A stretch of DNA of 64,000 nucleotides from assembly GCA_016706545.1 (NCBI GenBank), contig JADJJK010000075.1, forward strand, positions 124,001 to 188,000. The letters are read 5' to 3'. The position numbers and the translations under genes were made by a program. Shown one piece after another: positions 12,370 through 21,142 of the stretch (the first letter of the stretch is position 1; each line of letters begins with the position of its first letter). The stretch is from Myxococcales bacterium (lineage in GTDB: Bacteria > Myxococcota_A > Polyangia > Haliangiales > Haliangiaceae). The notes under the pieces are model-generated. The model was not told where the DNA came from, did not search any database, and saw only the letters and a program-made list of their open reading frames with translations.

Positions 12370-13371
12370 TCAGTAACGCAGGAACACCGAGCCCCAGGTC
12401 AGGCCCGCGCCAAAGGCCACCAGGCACACCAGGTGACCGCGCTGGATCTTGCCCAGCTCGATCGCCTCGTTCATGCAGATGGGGATGGAGGCGGCGGTGG
12501 TGTTGCCGTACTTCTGGATGTTGTTGTGCATCTTCTCGGGCGGCAGCCCGATCATCTGCGCCACCATCTGGTTGATCCGCAAGTTGGCCTGATGCGGAAT
12601 CACCATGTCGATGTCTTTGAGCTGCACCTGGTTTTTCACCATGCCCTCCATGATGGCCTGAGGCATCCGCGTGACCGCGTGCTTGAACACCTTCTTGCCG
12701 ACCATGCGCGGGAAGTGCTTCGCCTCGTTCATCGCCTCCACGGTGATGCGCGGGTTGTGACAGCTCGCCGGATACTCCGTCCACAGGATCTCCGCCTCGC
12801 TGCCATCGGCGTGCAGGTGAGTGGACAGGATCAGCTGCTGGTCATCGACGGCGCGCCCCACCAGCGCGGCGCCCGCGCCGTCACCAAAGAGCACCGCGAC
12901 ATCGCGGCCCCTCGTGGTGACGTCGATGCCGGAGGAGTGGATCTCCGAGCCGATCACCAGGATGTTCTTGTACTGACCGCTGCGGATGAAGGAGTCCGCG
13001 ATGGAGAGTCCGTAGATGAAGCCGGTGCACTGCTGGCGGATGTCCAGACAAGGGATCTCCTTGAGACCCAGCAGTCGCTGCACAAAGACTCCGGTCCCCG
13101 GAAAGTTGTAGTCCGGAGAGAGGGTCGCATAGATGATCATGTCGACGTCTTGTGCAGGCACACCGGCGCGCTCCAGCGCCTGCTCGCTGGCCTTCGCGGC
13201 CATCTGTGCGCCGGTCTGCCCATCGGAGACCCAGCGGCGCTCTTCGATGCCGGTGCGCTCGATGATCCACTCGTTGGACGTCTCCATCAACGACGCCAGC
13301 TCGTGGTTAGTGACTACCCGTGGAGGGACATAGGCGCCAACGCCCAGGATGCGGCTGCGGTAGCTGCTCAT
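12370..13371 (-). CDS. fabH: 3-oxoacyl-ACP synthase III (KAS III)
   Basis: The 333-residue protein carries the KAS III catalytic triad: Cys115 (QQCTGF), His260 (IPHQAN) and Asn290 (KYGNTTAAS). The FGDGAGAAL loop and the C-terminal FGAGLTWGS are also typical. It condenses an acyl-CoA with malonyl-ACP to begin fatty acid synthesis; related enzymes act in branched-chain lipid or secondary metabolite pathways, and the sequence alone does not separate these. It is not in a fatty-acid gene cluster here. The start at 13371 fits the family N-terminus (SRILGVGAYVPPRVVTN); upstream in-frame sequence is Arg-rich and unlikely. Confidence 0.9.
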   Translation of the reverse strand: MSSYRSRILGVGAYVPPRVVTNHELASLMETSNEWIIERTGIEERRWVSDGQTGAQMAAKASEQALERAGVPAQDVDMIIYATLSPDYNFPGTGVFVQRLLGLKEIPCLDIRQQCTGFIYGLSIADSFIRSGQYKNILVIGSEIHSSGIDVTTRGRDVAVLFGDGAGAALVGRAVDDQQLILSTHLHADGSEAEILWTEYPASCHNPRITVEAMNEAKHFPRMVGKKVFKHAVTRMPQAIMEGMVKNQVQLKDIDMVIPHQANLRINQMVAQMIGLPPEKMHNNIQKYGNTTAASIPICMNEAIELGKIQRGHLVCLVAFGAGLTWGSVFLRY

Positions 13372-13492
13372 GGCTGTCCCGTAACACGAGGACGAACGAG
13401 CGTCGAGATCGGCGCTCGGGGTGCCGCCACGGGAACTCTTGCGTCCCCGCGGGATCGCACGGGGTCGCAGTGACCTGCGACCTCCTGCTGTC

Positions 13493-13518
13493 AAAAAAGC
13501 AGTCTACGATTGACCGCT
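13493..13518 (-). terminator. Rho-independent terminator of gyrB
   Basis: Read on the minus strand, AGCGGTC and GACTGCT form a 7-bp stem (one G-U pair) around the loop AATCGTA, followed directly by TTTTTT. It lies about 77 bp beyond the gyrB stop codon. A second perfect 7-bp hairpin (GGTCGCA/TGCGACC, 13463-13482) follows without a T-run. Confidence 0.6.
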
Positions 13519-13594
13519 TAGCTAGTGGTCGAACCTATCACCTGCAGGCGGTCGTTGCTGGGCTGCTGGGCCCGCCAGAGATCGTGGGAGGAGC

Positions 13595-16045
13595 TCAAAT
13601 GTCCAGGTTGCGGACGTTGAGCGCGTTCTCTTCGATGAACTCGCGCCGCGGCTCGACCAGATCGCCCATGAGCTTGGTGAAGATCTGATCGGCCTGGACG
13701 GTCTCTTCGACGCGAACCTGCAGAAGATTGCGCCGCTCTGGATCCATCGTGGTCTCCCAGAGCTGCTCGGCGTTCATTTCGCCAAGGCCCTTGTAGCGCT
13801 GGATCTGCAGCCCCTTTCGGCCCAGCTCCTCGATGGCGGCGGCCACTTCGTCGAAGTCGCCCATCGGCCGCGCTTCGTTCCCGCCGTGCGCGAGACGCAA
13901 GGCGCCCGCCAAGGTGGTCCGCAGCTTCGCCGTCGATTCGCGCAGCGCGGCGAACTCCCGCGACTGCACCACCTCGTGGCTTATCATGGTCTCGCGCCTC
14001 ACCCCGAAGACCCCCGCGGCGAAGCGGATGGTCCAGGTGCCGTGCTCGTCGTCGCGCGTGTAGGAGGCCACCGCGTGACCAAGCTCGCCGTAGCGACGGC
14101 TCACGTCGGCCATGACCGCGGCCACCCGCTGCTCGAGCGCCGGGCGGTCCATGGCCAGGGTGGCGTGCGTGAAGCCGTTCTCCGCGAAGGCGCCGCTGAT
14201 CCTGCAGTCGCTGCGGCGGTCCAGTTGCTCGCGCATCGCGCGCATCTCGTTGACCCGCTTGACCAGGTCCTTGAGATCGGTGCCCCCGAGCGTCTTGGTT
14301 TGACCGCCTTCGTCCAGCCCAGACAGCTCGGCTTCATTGCACACGCTGTCGAGCAGGTAGTCCTCCAGCGCAGCCTCGTTCTTGAGGTATTGCTCGGACT
14401 TGCCCTTCTTCACTTTGTACAAGGGCGGCTGCGCGATGTAGACGTGGCCACCGTCGAACAGCTCGCCGAAGTGGCGGAAGAAGAACGTCAACAGCAACGT
14501 GCGGATGTGCGAACCGTCGACATCCGCGTCGGTCATGATGATGATCTTGTGATAGCGAAGGCGGGTGATGTCCTTCTCGCCGCCGACGCTGGTGCCGAGC
14601 GCGGTGATGAGCGTGGTCAGCTCCTGCGAGGTCAGCATCCGATCGAAGCGGACCTTCTCCACGTTCAAGATCTTCCCGCGCAGCGGCAAGATCGCCTGAT
14701 ATGCGCGGCTTCGACCTTGCTTGGCCGAGCCGCCGGCGGACTCGCCCTCGACGATGAACAGCTCGCTCTTGGCCGGATCCCGCTCCTGGCAGTCCGCGAG
14801 CTTGCCCGGCAAGCTGGTCAGCTCCAGCGCGCCCTTGCGCTGCACCATCTCGCGCGCCTTGCGAGCGGCTTCCCGCGCTCGGGAGGCAAGCGTCGCCTTG
14901 GCGATGATGGCGCGCGCGTCCTTGGGGTGACGCTCCAGGTACTCTCCCAGCTTCTCCGCGACCACCGCGCCCACCGCGGCGCCGACCTCCGAGGACACCA
15001 GCTTGTCCTTGGCCTGGTTTGAGTACTTGGGGTCGGAGACCTTGACCGAGATCACCGCGGTCAGCCCCTCGCGCAGGTCCTCACCAGAGAGGCCGCCCTT
15101 GGCGTCCTTGAGCAGCTTGTACTCGTTGGCGTAGGCGTTGATCGTCCGGGTCATCGCCTGACGAAAGCCGGTCAGGTGGGTGCCGCCGTCGCGGTTGCGG
15201 ATCGTGTTGGTGAAGCAGGTGATGAGCTCGCTGTAGCTGTCGTTCCACTGCATCGAGACTTCGACCTGCGCGCCGTCATGGTCCGCGGAGATCGAGATCA
15301 CGTCGGAGACGGTGGTCTTGTTGGCGTTGAGATCGATCACGTAGGTGGCGATGCCGCCAGCGAACAGGAACTCCTGCCGGCGATCGTTGCGCTCGTCGTG
15401 GATGCCGATCTGCAGGCCGCTGTTGAGATACGCCAGCTCGCGCAGCTTCTGGGAGAGCTGGTCGAACGAGAACTCGAGGACGTTCTTGAAGATCGTCGGA
15501 TCGGGGTGAAACGTGATCTTGGTGCCGCGGCGCTCGGTGACGCCGATCTTGCCAAACTCGGTGGCCGGGATGCCGCGCTCGTAGCGCTGCGAGTACACGC
15601 CGCCATCGCGGCAGATCTCCAGCGTCAGCCAGTCCGAGAGCGCGTTGACCGCGGACACACCAACGCCGTGCAGACCACCGGAGACCTTGTACCCGGCGCC
15701 GCCGAACTTGCCGCCGGCGTGCAGCGACGTCATCACCAGCTCGGCGGTGGGACGGCCTTCGACCGGATGGATCCCCACCGGGATCCCGCGGCCGTTGTCC
15801 TGCACCGTCACCGAGTTGTCGAAGTGGATGATCACGTCGATGCGGTTGCAGTACCCCGCGAGGTGCTCGTCGACCGAGTTGTCGACCACCTCGTGAACCA
15901 GGTGGTGCAAGCCGCTGCCGTCGTCCGTGTCCCCGATGTACATGCCGGGACGCATGCGTACGCCCTCAAGGCCCTTGAGAACTCCGATTGAGTCCTCGGT
16001 GTACTCTGCCCCTGAAGTCTGCGTATTCATTGTGGGATCCGCCAT
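13595..16045 (-). CDS. gyrB: DNA gyrase subunit B
   Basis: The 816-residue protein is full-length GyrB. The GHKL ATPase domain shows VDNSVDE, DNGRGIPVG, GLHGVGVSAVNALS; the transducer domain follows; the TOPRIM domain shows FIVEGESAGGSAKQGR and DADVDGSHIRTLLLTFF; and the tail contains QRYKGLGEMNAEQLWETTMDP. It uses ATP to introduce negative supercoils together with GyrA (not in the window). About 170 residues between TOPRIM and the tail are consistent with the long proteobacterial form. The start may be ATG 16045 (used) or ATG 16030, which has GCGGAT upstream. It is downstream of recF in the classic dnaA-dnaN-recF-gyrB order, and 83 bp separate the two. Confidence 0.97.
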   Translation of the reverse strand: MADPTMNTQTSGAEYTEDSIGVLKGLEGVRMRPGMYIGDTDDGSGLHHLVHEVVDNSVDEHLAGYCNRIDVIIHFDNSVTVQDNGRGIPVGIHPVEGRPTAELVMTSLHAGGKFGGAGYKVSGGLHGVGVSAVNALSDWLTLEICRDGGVYSQRYERGIPATEFGKIGVTERRGTKITFHPDPTIFKNVLEFSFDQLSQKLRELAYLNSGLQIGIHDERNDRRQEFLFAGGIATYVIDLNANKTTVSDVISISADHDGAQVEVSMQWNDSYSELITCFTNTIRNRDGGTHLTGFRQAMTRTINAYANEYKLLKDAKGGLSGEDLREGLTAVISVKVSDPKYSNQAKDKLVSSEVGAAVGAVVAEKLGEYLERHPKDARAIIAKATLASRAREAARKAREMVQRKGALELTSLPGKLADCQERDPAKSELFIVEGESAGGSAKQGRSRAYQAILPLRGKILNVEKVRFDRMLTSQELTTLITALGTSVGGEKDITRLRYHKIIIMTDADVDGSHIRTLLLTFFFRHFGELFDGGHVYIAQPPLYKVKKGKSEQYLKNEAALEDYLLDSVCNEAELSGLDEGGQTKTLGGTDLKDLVKRVNEMRAMREQLDRRSDCRISGAFAENGFTHATLAMDRPALEQRVAAVMADVSRRYGELGHAVASYTRDDEHGTWTIRFAAGVFGVRRETMISHEVVQSREFAALRESTAKLRTTLAGALRLAHGGNEARPMGDFDEVAAAIEELGRKGLQIQRYKGLGEMNAEQLWETTMDPERRNLLQVRVEETVQADQIFTKLMGDLVEPRREFIEENALNVRNLDI

Positions 16046-16128
16046 AGCAAGCGCATGCCGTTGCGAGCCCCTTTGGTAGCACACGGCGCCCTTGTCCGCC
16101 AAGAGCCAAGCGCCACCGATTCTAGTAT

Positions 16129-17262
16129 TTAACCACTGGGATCTACTTGGATAATTGAGCCACCGGAGACTCGGTAGTCGCGGCGGTCAGCGGCCGGAAC
16201 CATGACGTGGCTGGGATGGGTGGTGGTGATGAAACATTGCCCGGCGCGCGGCGCGAGATGTTCAAAGAGAAAGCGGTTGCGCTGGGCATCCAGCTCGCTC
16301 GAGACGTCGTCTAGCAGCAGGATCGGCGGGTCGCCGCGGAGCTGGGTCAAGAGCTGCAGCTCCGCGGTCTTCCAGGCCAGCACGATGGCGCGGAGCTGGC
16401 CCTGGGAGGCGAAGGAGCCGGCGTCATGCTGCTCCAGGAAGAACAGCAGGTCGTCGCGGTGTGGGCCCACGCTGGTGGCCTGGCGGGCCAGGTCCTTGGA
16501 TCGGGCCTCGCGGAGGGCGAGCCGCTGCGCGTCCAGGCTCGGCGCGCCCTCGGTCATGCCGCGCTTCCCCGCGCAGGCGTAGTCCAGATCGGCCACCAGC
16601 CCGGTGCGCGTGATCTCGAAGAACGCTGCCTGGACCAGCGGCCGGAGCTCTCCAAGATAGGCGATTCGGGCGGAGGTCACGGCGCAGCCCAGCTCCGCGA
16701 GCTGCTCGTCGTAGACGTCGAGGAGTTCGTTCACCTGGCGCGGGGGCAACCCGCCGTCTGCGGCGCGGCGCAGCACGGCGTTGCGGTTCTTGAGCGCGAG
16801 CTCGTAGCGCTGCATGGCCGGCAGGTAGTCGTTCCTGCGGTTGAACACGGCGCGGTCAAGGAACCGGCGGCGGTCCACCGGCGCCCCGCGGGGAATTTGC
16901 AGGTCCTCGGGAGCAAACAGGACCACGTTGAAGTCACCAAAGTACTTCGACAGCGGGCGCACCGCCTTGCCATCGAGCCGAACCTTCTTGCCGCCGGGGA
17001 GCAGCTCCAGGTCATAGAGCCGGGTCATGCCGTGGCTCTGCACCTGCGCCGCGATATGCGCGCGTTCGGCGGAGAACGCCACCAGATCCGCGAGCTGCGT
17101 GGTGCGAAACGAGCGCACCGTGGCCACCACGAACACCGCCTCCACCAGGTTGGTCTTGCCCTGGCCGTTGTCCCCGGAGAACACGTTGAAGCGCGCCGAC
17201 GGCGCGAGCACCGTGGGGGCCAGGTTGCGAACGCAGGTCAGACGCAGCGATTCGACGCGCAA
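16129..17262 (-). CDS. recF: DNA replication and repair protein RecF
   Basis: The 377-residue SMC-like ATPase has Walker A FSGDNGQGKTNL near 29-40, a signature region SQGQLRAIVLAWK, and Walker B ILLLDDVSSELD. It loads RecA at gapped DNA with RecO and RecR. The start is TTG at 17262, 10 bp after the dnaN stop; no ATG or GTG in frame is better placed, and no strong ribosome binding site is visible, so translation may depend on coupling to dnaN. An N-terminus MRVESLRLTCVRN fits the family. Confidence 0.95.
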   Translation of the reverse strand: MRVESLRLTCVRNLAPTVLAPSARFNVFSGDNGQGKTNLVEAVFVVATVRSFRTTQLADLVAFSAERAHIAAQVQSHGMTRLYDLELLPGGKKVRLDGKAVRPLSKYFGDFNVVLFAPEDLQIPRGAPVDRRRFLDRAVFNRRNDYLPAMQRYELALKNRNAVLRRAADGGLPPRQVNELLDVYDEQLAELGCAVTSARIAYLGELRPLVQAAFFEITRTGLVADLDYACAGKRGMTEGAPSLDAQRLALREARSKDLARQATSVGPHRDDLLFFLEQHDAGSFASQGQLRAIVLAWKTAELQLLTQLRGDPPILLLDDVSSELDAQRNRFLFEHLAPRAGQCFITTTHPSHVMVPAADRRDYRVSGGSIIQVDPSG

Positions 17263-17272
17263 GGCACGGTGC

Positions 17273-18367
17273 TCAGATGCGCATCGGCATCACGACACCC
17301 AGGTACTCATCGCCTGCGAGCGGACGAAAGAGACCCGGATCGAGCTCGCCGGACAGGCCGAGGGTGATCTGGTCCGAGCTCATCTGCGACAGCAGCTCCA
17401 CGACGTACTTGGGGTTGAACCCGATGGAGATGCGATCGCCCTTGAACTCGCCCTCCAGCTCCTCGCGGACCTCGCCAAGATCCGGGTTGTCGCTGGTGAT
17501 GGTGAGCACGCCAGACTCGATGGCCAACTTGACCCCCCGGGTCTCCGAGGACATGAGCTGGGCGCGCCGCAGCGCCTCGATGAGGCGAACGCGATCGATG
17601 GTGAGCGTTCGCTTGGGGTCCTTGGGCACCACTTGCTCGTATGGCGGGAACTGCGCGTCGATGAGCTTGACGGCGAGCGCGATGTCACCCTGGACGAGGA
17701 ACAAGTACGGGGTCTTCACCGCGAGCTTGCAGGTATCTCCGCTGTCGAGCAAGCGGCGCATCTCGAGCAGGCCCTTCTTGGGGATGATGACCCCGCTGGT
17801 GAGCTTGGGGCAAGCGAGCCTGCGCTCGACCTTGCTCAAGCGATGACCGTCGGTGGAGACCATGCGCGAGATCTCGCCGGTGGCCTCGAAGAGCACGCCG
17901 TTGAGGTGAAACCGGGTCTCGTCGTTGCACACCGAAAACAGCGTGCGCTCGATCATCTCGCGCAGGATGCCAGCCTCGATCTCGACGAAGTTGGCCTCTT
18001 TGTGCTCCGGCACTTTCGGGAAGTCTCGGTCGGCCATGCCGACGATGCGGTAGGCGACCTTGGCCGAGCGGATCTCCGCCCAGTGGTTGTCGGCCTTGCG
18101 GAGCGTGACCTCTTCCCCGGGCGCGCTGGAGATGATCTCGTAGAGGTTCTTTGCGCCGACGGTGAAGGCGCCCTCGCTCGCGTTGTGGCTCTTGAGCTCT
18201 GCGGTGAGCGAGACGTTGAGGTCCGTGGCGGCCACCAAAAGTTGTGACTTGCCCTGCGTCCGCAACAGCACGTTGGCCAGCATCGGCATGGTGCTTTTGC
18301 GGTCAGCGATGCTCTGCGCAAAGCGTAGGCCGCGCAGGAACTCGGTCTTGTTGATGCGGAACTCCAT
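17273..18367 (-). CDS. dnaN: DNA polymerase III beta sliding clamp
   Basis: The 364-residue protein has the length and three-fold repeated fold expected of the beta clamp. Family landmarks include EFRINKTEFLRGL at the N-terminus, VSTDGHRLSKVERR, and the C-terminal ending GDEYLGVVMPMRI, where the hydrophobic pocket binds clamp-binding peptides. The start at ATG 18367 is set by AAGGTGA immediately upstream; a GTG at 18373 lies inside that binding site and is rejected. The gene follows dnaA after a 286-bp gap that looks like part of the origin. Confidence 0.97.
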   Translation of the reverse strand: MEFRINKTEFLRGLRFAQSIADRKSTMPMLANVLLRTQGKSQLLVAATDLNVSLTAELKSHNASEGAFTVGAKNLYEIISSAPGEEVTLRKADNHWAEIRSAKVAYRIVGMADRDFPKVPEHKEANFVEIEAGILREMIERTLFSVCNDETRFHLNGVLFEATGEISRMVSTDGHRLSKVERRLACPKLTSGVIIPKKGLLEMRRLLDSGDTCKLAVKTPYLFLVQGDIALAVKLIDAQFPPYEQVVPKDPKRTLTIDRVRLIEALRRAQLMSSETRGVKLAIESGVLTITSDNPDLGEVREELEGEFKGDRISIGFNPKYVVELLSQMSSDQITLGLSGELDPGLFRPLAGDEYLGVVMPMRI

Positions 18368-18373
18368 GGTCAC

Positions 18374-18653
18374 CTTCTCGCTTGGAGCTTGGGCTCTCTA
18401 TCTCTTTAGAGAAGAAAGATCTTTGTAGAAGAGATAGTAAGTAGAGGCTGTGGATACTGTGGGGATCTTAGCAAGCTCGCCAGATCATTCGGGTTAGAAC
18501 GGCAACGTGACGGCGGACTGGCGGATCGGTTGGCGGCGGACGAGCGTGGACAAGCTGTTGGTAACTTCGGGAGCGAAAAGAGTCATTGGTTTGGTCACAG
18601 GTGCGGTCACAGGGCCAGTCACAGGGTGGTTCACAGGCAAAACGGGCAGGTCA
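18374..18653. other. Candidate oriC segment between dnaA and dnaN
   Basis: This gap holds, from the dnaN side, an AT-rich tract at about 18395-18440 bounded by the inverted repeat CTATCTCTT (18398-18406) and AAGAGATAG (18429-18437); DnaA-box-like 9-mers TGTGGATAC (18449-18457) and TGTGGGGAT (18458-18466); CGTGGACAA (18545-18553); and four tandem 12-bp repeats next to the dnaA stop. The combination of an easily melted tract with DnaA-box-like sites and iterated short repeats next to dnaA is what a bacterial origin looks like. The dnaN promoter may also lie here. Confidence 0.55.
18593..18640. repeat. Four tandem 12-bp repeats (GTCACAGG core)
   Basis: Units begin at 18593 (GGTCACAGGTGC), 18605 (GGTCACAGGGCC), 18617 (AGTCACAGGGTG) and 18629 (GTTCACAGGCAA). 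The spacing is exactly 12 bp and the core TCACAGG is invariant. They end 13 bp before the dnaA stop codon. They may be binding sites for an origin-associated protein; nothing here identifies which. Confidence 0.8.
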
Positions 18654-20150
18654 TCAGCGCGAAAGAGCGGCTTCGAGGGCGTGGATCTCGCTGCGAAGGG
18701 CGGGGTCGTCCTTGAGCCTCTCAGCAATCTTTTCCACTGCCGATATGACAGTCGTGTGGTGCTTGCCGCCAAAGGACCGCCCAAGATCGGGGTAGCTGTC
18801 CTTGGTGTGGTGTCGCGAAAGGTACATGGCGATCGCGCGCGGAGCTGAGATCGACTTGTGGCGCCGCGGGCTCTTGATGTCGGCGATCTTGAGGCCGTAG
18901 TAGTTGGCCACGATCTTGATGACGGTCTCGACGGTGATGATCTCTCGCGGGCTGGTGATGGCCGCGCCCAGGGTCTCCTGAGCGAACTCCATGTCGATGT
19001 TGCGGCGGGACAGCGACGCGTAGGCCGCGAGGCGGATCAGCGCGCCCTCTAGCTCGCGGACGTTGCTCTTGATCGAACTCGCGATGTAAAGCGCAACATC
19101 ATCAGGTAGTTGAACGGACTCGGCGGCCGCCTTCTTGCGCAGGATGGCGATCCGGACCTCGAGCTCCGGCGGCTCGATGTCTGCCAGGAGGCCCCAGGCA
19201 AAGCGGGTGCGCAGGCGATCGGCGATGTCGGAGATCTCGCGGGGCTTGCGGTCCGCGGTCAGGACGATTTGCCGGTGCGTGTCATGCAGTGCATTGAAAG
19301 TATGAAAAAATTCTTCCTGGGTGCCGTCTTTTCCGGCCAGGAACTGGACGTCGTCCACCAGGAGAACATCGATGCCCTCGCGGTACCGCACGCGAAACTC
19401 GTGCATGCGGCCGGCGCGAATGGCGTTGATGTACTCGTTCATGAACCGCTCGCTGGAGAGGTAGACGACCCTCGACTCGGGGCGGTGGATCAGGTGGCGG
19501 TGCCCAATGGCGTGGAGCAGGTGGGTCTTGCCCAGCCCTGCGCCGCCGCAGATGAACACGGGGTTGTACTTTGGAGGAAACGAGCTGGCGGCGGCCTGGG
19601 ACGCGGCGAACGCGAGCTGGTTCGAGGGGCCTGCGACGAAGGTCTCGAAGGAGTACCGAGGGTTGAGGGTGGCGGATTCTGGTGGCCCGGTAGGGATCTC
19701 GGGCTCTGATCCCGAGGCCGTGATCACCGGCTCCCGCGGAGGAGACCTGGGCGGCAACGGTGACGGTTCTGCGGGGCTCGCTGGCGCGCTCGTGGTGGGG
19801 TCAGGCGTCAGCGTGCCGCTGGCGGTGCGGCTGCGAGGTTCCCGCGAGTCGTGGGATTCTGCGTCGGGCGCGCGCTGGCGCTGGTCACGCTGGTCACGCT
19901 GCTCTGGTCCGTCGGGATCAAACTCGATGGCCACATCCTGGCCGGTCACCGTCTGCATCTCGGCGCGGATCGCATCGAGAAAATTCGATTCAAACCAAAT
20001 TCTTACGTAGCTGTTCGGGGCGCGGAGCCGCAGCCGGCCAGCTTCCCAGCTCACGTACTCGATGGGGGCAAGCCACATGTCGTAGTTCTGAGCGGAGACG
20101 CGGGGCCGCAAGCGATCGAGGGCCTGATCCCAGACGGGTGGTGCTGTCAT
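18654..20150 (-). CDS. dnaA: Chromosomal replication initiator DnaA
   Basis: The 498-residue protein has domain I (about 1-80), a long Pro/Ser/Thr-rich acidic linker (about 81-160, longer than in many bacteria), an AAA+ domain with Walker A GGAGLGKT (202-209) and Walker B LLVDDVQF, and domain IV with the DnaA signature near SFGGKHHTTVISAVEKI. It binds DnaA boxes and melts oriC. The start at ATG 20150 has GGAG 12 bases upstream; TTG 20165 would add MEKSL. dnaN, recF and gyrB follow on the same strand, and rpmH diverges from it. Confidence 0.98.
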   Translation of the reverse strand: MTAPPVWDQALDRLRPRVSAQNYDMWLAPIEYVSWEAGRLRLRAPNSYVRIWFESNFLDAIRAEMQTVTGQDVAIEFDPDGPEQRDQRDQRQRAPDAESHDSREPRSRTASGTLTPDPTTSAPASPAEPSPLPPRSPPREPVITASGSEPEIPTGPPESATLNPRYSFETFVAGPSNQLAFAASQAAASSFPPKYNPVFICGGAGLGKTHLLHAIGHRHLIHRPESRVVYLSSERFMNEYINAIRAGRMHEFRVRYREGIDVLLVDDVQFLAGKDGTQEEFFHTFNALHDTHRQIVLTADRKPREISDIADRLRTRFAWGLLADIEPPELEVRIAILRKKAAAESVQLPDDVALYIASSIKSNVRELEGALIRLAAYASLSRRNIDMEFAQETLGAAITSPREIITVETVIKIVANYYGLKIADIKSPRRHKSISAPRAIAMYLSRHHTKDSYPDLGRSFGGKHHTTVISAVEKIAERLKDDPALRSEIHALEAALSR

Positions 20151-20412
20151 CAGGGACTTCTCCAAAGTGCTTTGATATTGGGGATCAACGCGACTTTCTC
20201 CGAACGCAAAAAACAGCTATTCCAGAAGATATCCACAGGATTCTTCAGGCCCCCGGCCTCTGCCTCGAACGGGCACCGGCCAAGCGAAACGCCACAGAGA
20301 TGACGTGGGGGGTTCCTAGCAGAATCCAAAACGGCGAAGCAAGCGGGAAAAGAGAGCTATTTCGGAACCCTTGGACTTCACTTCGCTCCGGACGTCACAA
20401 TGTTGATGGGGC

Positions 20413-20421
20413 TGTGGATAA
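20413..20421 (-). promoter_or_regulatory. Consensus DnaA box
   Basis: TGTGGATAA is the exact reverse complement of the consensus TTATCCACA. It lies about 260 bp upstream of the dnaA start and about 195 bp upstream of rpmH. Confidence 0.7.
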
Positions 20422-20556
20422 TTGGCGCTCACGCGCGAAACCGCGGCTGTTTCCCGCGGCGGAGGTGGGCGGTGGAAAGTTCTGTACCGCGGCGAGTCGG
20501 GAGTGTAGAAAGCGCGGGTTCACCGCAACGAAGCGAGTGAGAACGTAGCCAACGCC

Positions 20557-20585
20557 TTGACACCTCGGACCAGGTTGAGTATCGA
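20557..20585 (+). promoter_or_regulatory. Sigma-70-type promoter of rpmH
   Basis: A perfect -35 hexamer TTGACA (20557-20562) is followed after exactly 17 bp by TATCGA (20580-20585; four of six consensus bases). The rpmH GTG begins 30 bp after the -10 element, leaving a short leader. It probably drives rpmH-rnpA and perhaps the whole row to mnmE. Confidence 0.65.
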
Positions 20586-20615
20586 TCGCGGTCCGCTGTA
20601 GCCGGAGACTCAGAC

Positions 20616-20765
20616 GTGAAGCGCACCTACCAGCCACACAATAAGAGCCGTAAACGTACGCATGGATTCCGCGCCCGTAAGAAGACGCGCGGAGGCCGAG
20701 AGGTGCTCCGTCGTCGGCGCGCCAAGGGTCGCAAACGGATCTCGGTTACTGCCGCCAAGAAGTAG
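20616..20765 (+). CDS. rpmH: 50S ribosomal protein L34
   Basis: This 49-residue, very basic protein starts at a GTG and reads MKRTYQPHNKSRKRTHGFRA, continuing to the L34 hallmarks KTRGGREVLRRRRAKGRKR. It has the usual length and motif of bacterial L34 and is a component of the large ribosomal subunit. A GGAG lies about 8 bases upstream of the GTG. It is followed 8 bp later by rnpA, the near-universal arrangement. Confidence 0.97.
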   Translation: MKRTYQPHNKSRKRTHGFRARKKTRGGREVLRRRRAKGRKRISVTAAKK

Positions 20766-20773
20766 CGCTCGCC

Positions 20774-21142
20774 GTGCCTCTGGAGTCGGGACGCATCACC
20801 AAGGCGATGCGCCTGCGACGACGCAGCGAGTTTCTTGCCGTTCAAGGAGATGGTGTCAAGGTGCATGGGCGGCACCTCTGGGTCGTCGCGAGGCGTATGG
20901 CGACTCCTTCTGGCACCACTGGTCGAGCTGGCTTCACGGTCACCAAGAAGGTTGGCAATGCGGTCACGCGAAATCGGATCCGACGGCAGATGAGAGAGTG
21001 GCTCCGAACCCACGGCTGGGTACCAGCCGGGTGGGACGTCGTGTTCATCGCCAAGGACAGCGCAGCTCGGGTAGCCGGGGCGGCGCTCCGTGAAGACCTG
21101 GCGCGGGCTGTTCGCCAGTTGCCGAGCTCGGCGTGTCCATGA
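20774..21142 (+). CDS. rnpA: Ribonuclease P protein component
   Basis: The 122-residue basic protein carries the RNase P protein signature near VTKKVGNAVTRNRIRRQMRE, including the RNR motif that contacts the catalytic RNA. Together with the RNA subunit (rnpB, not in this window) it matures tRNA 5' ends. The GTG at 20774 gives MPLESGRITKAMRLRRRSEF, the expected start for the family. Its stop overlaps the next gene by ATGA. Confidence 0.93.
   Translation: MPLESGRITKAMRLRRRSEFLAVQGDGVKVHGRHLWVVARRMATPSGTTGRAGFTVTKKVGNAVTRNRIRRQMREWLRTHGWVPAGWDVVFIAKDSAARVAGAALREDLARAVRQLPSSACP

Larger units (their letters stand above)
20166..20615. other. dnaA-rpmH divergent region with DnaA boxes
   Basis: This 450-bp gap separates the two rows of origin genes. 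It contains a perfect DnaA box TGTGGATAA at 20413-20421, a one-mismatch box ATATCCACA at 20229-20237, and the rpmH promoter. It probably also carries the dnaA promoter and sites for DnaA autoregulation, and it is the second candidate origin segment in the window. No gene is seen in it. Confidence 0.6.

Noticed and set aside
13466..13494. TTGACA on the minus strand as fabH promoter
   Set aside because: The -35 is perfect, but no acceptable -10 occurs at 16-18 bp, and the T-run next to it is part of the gyrB terminator.
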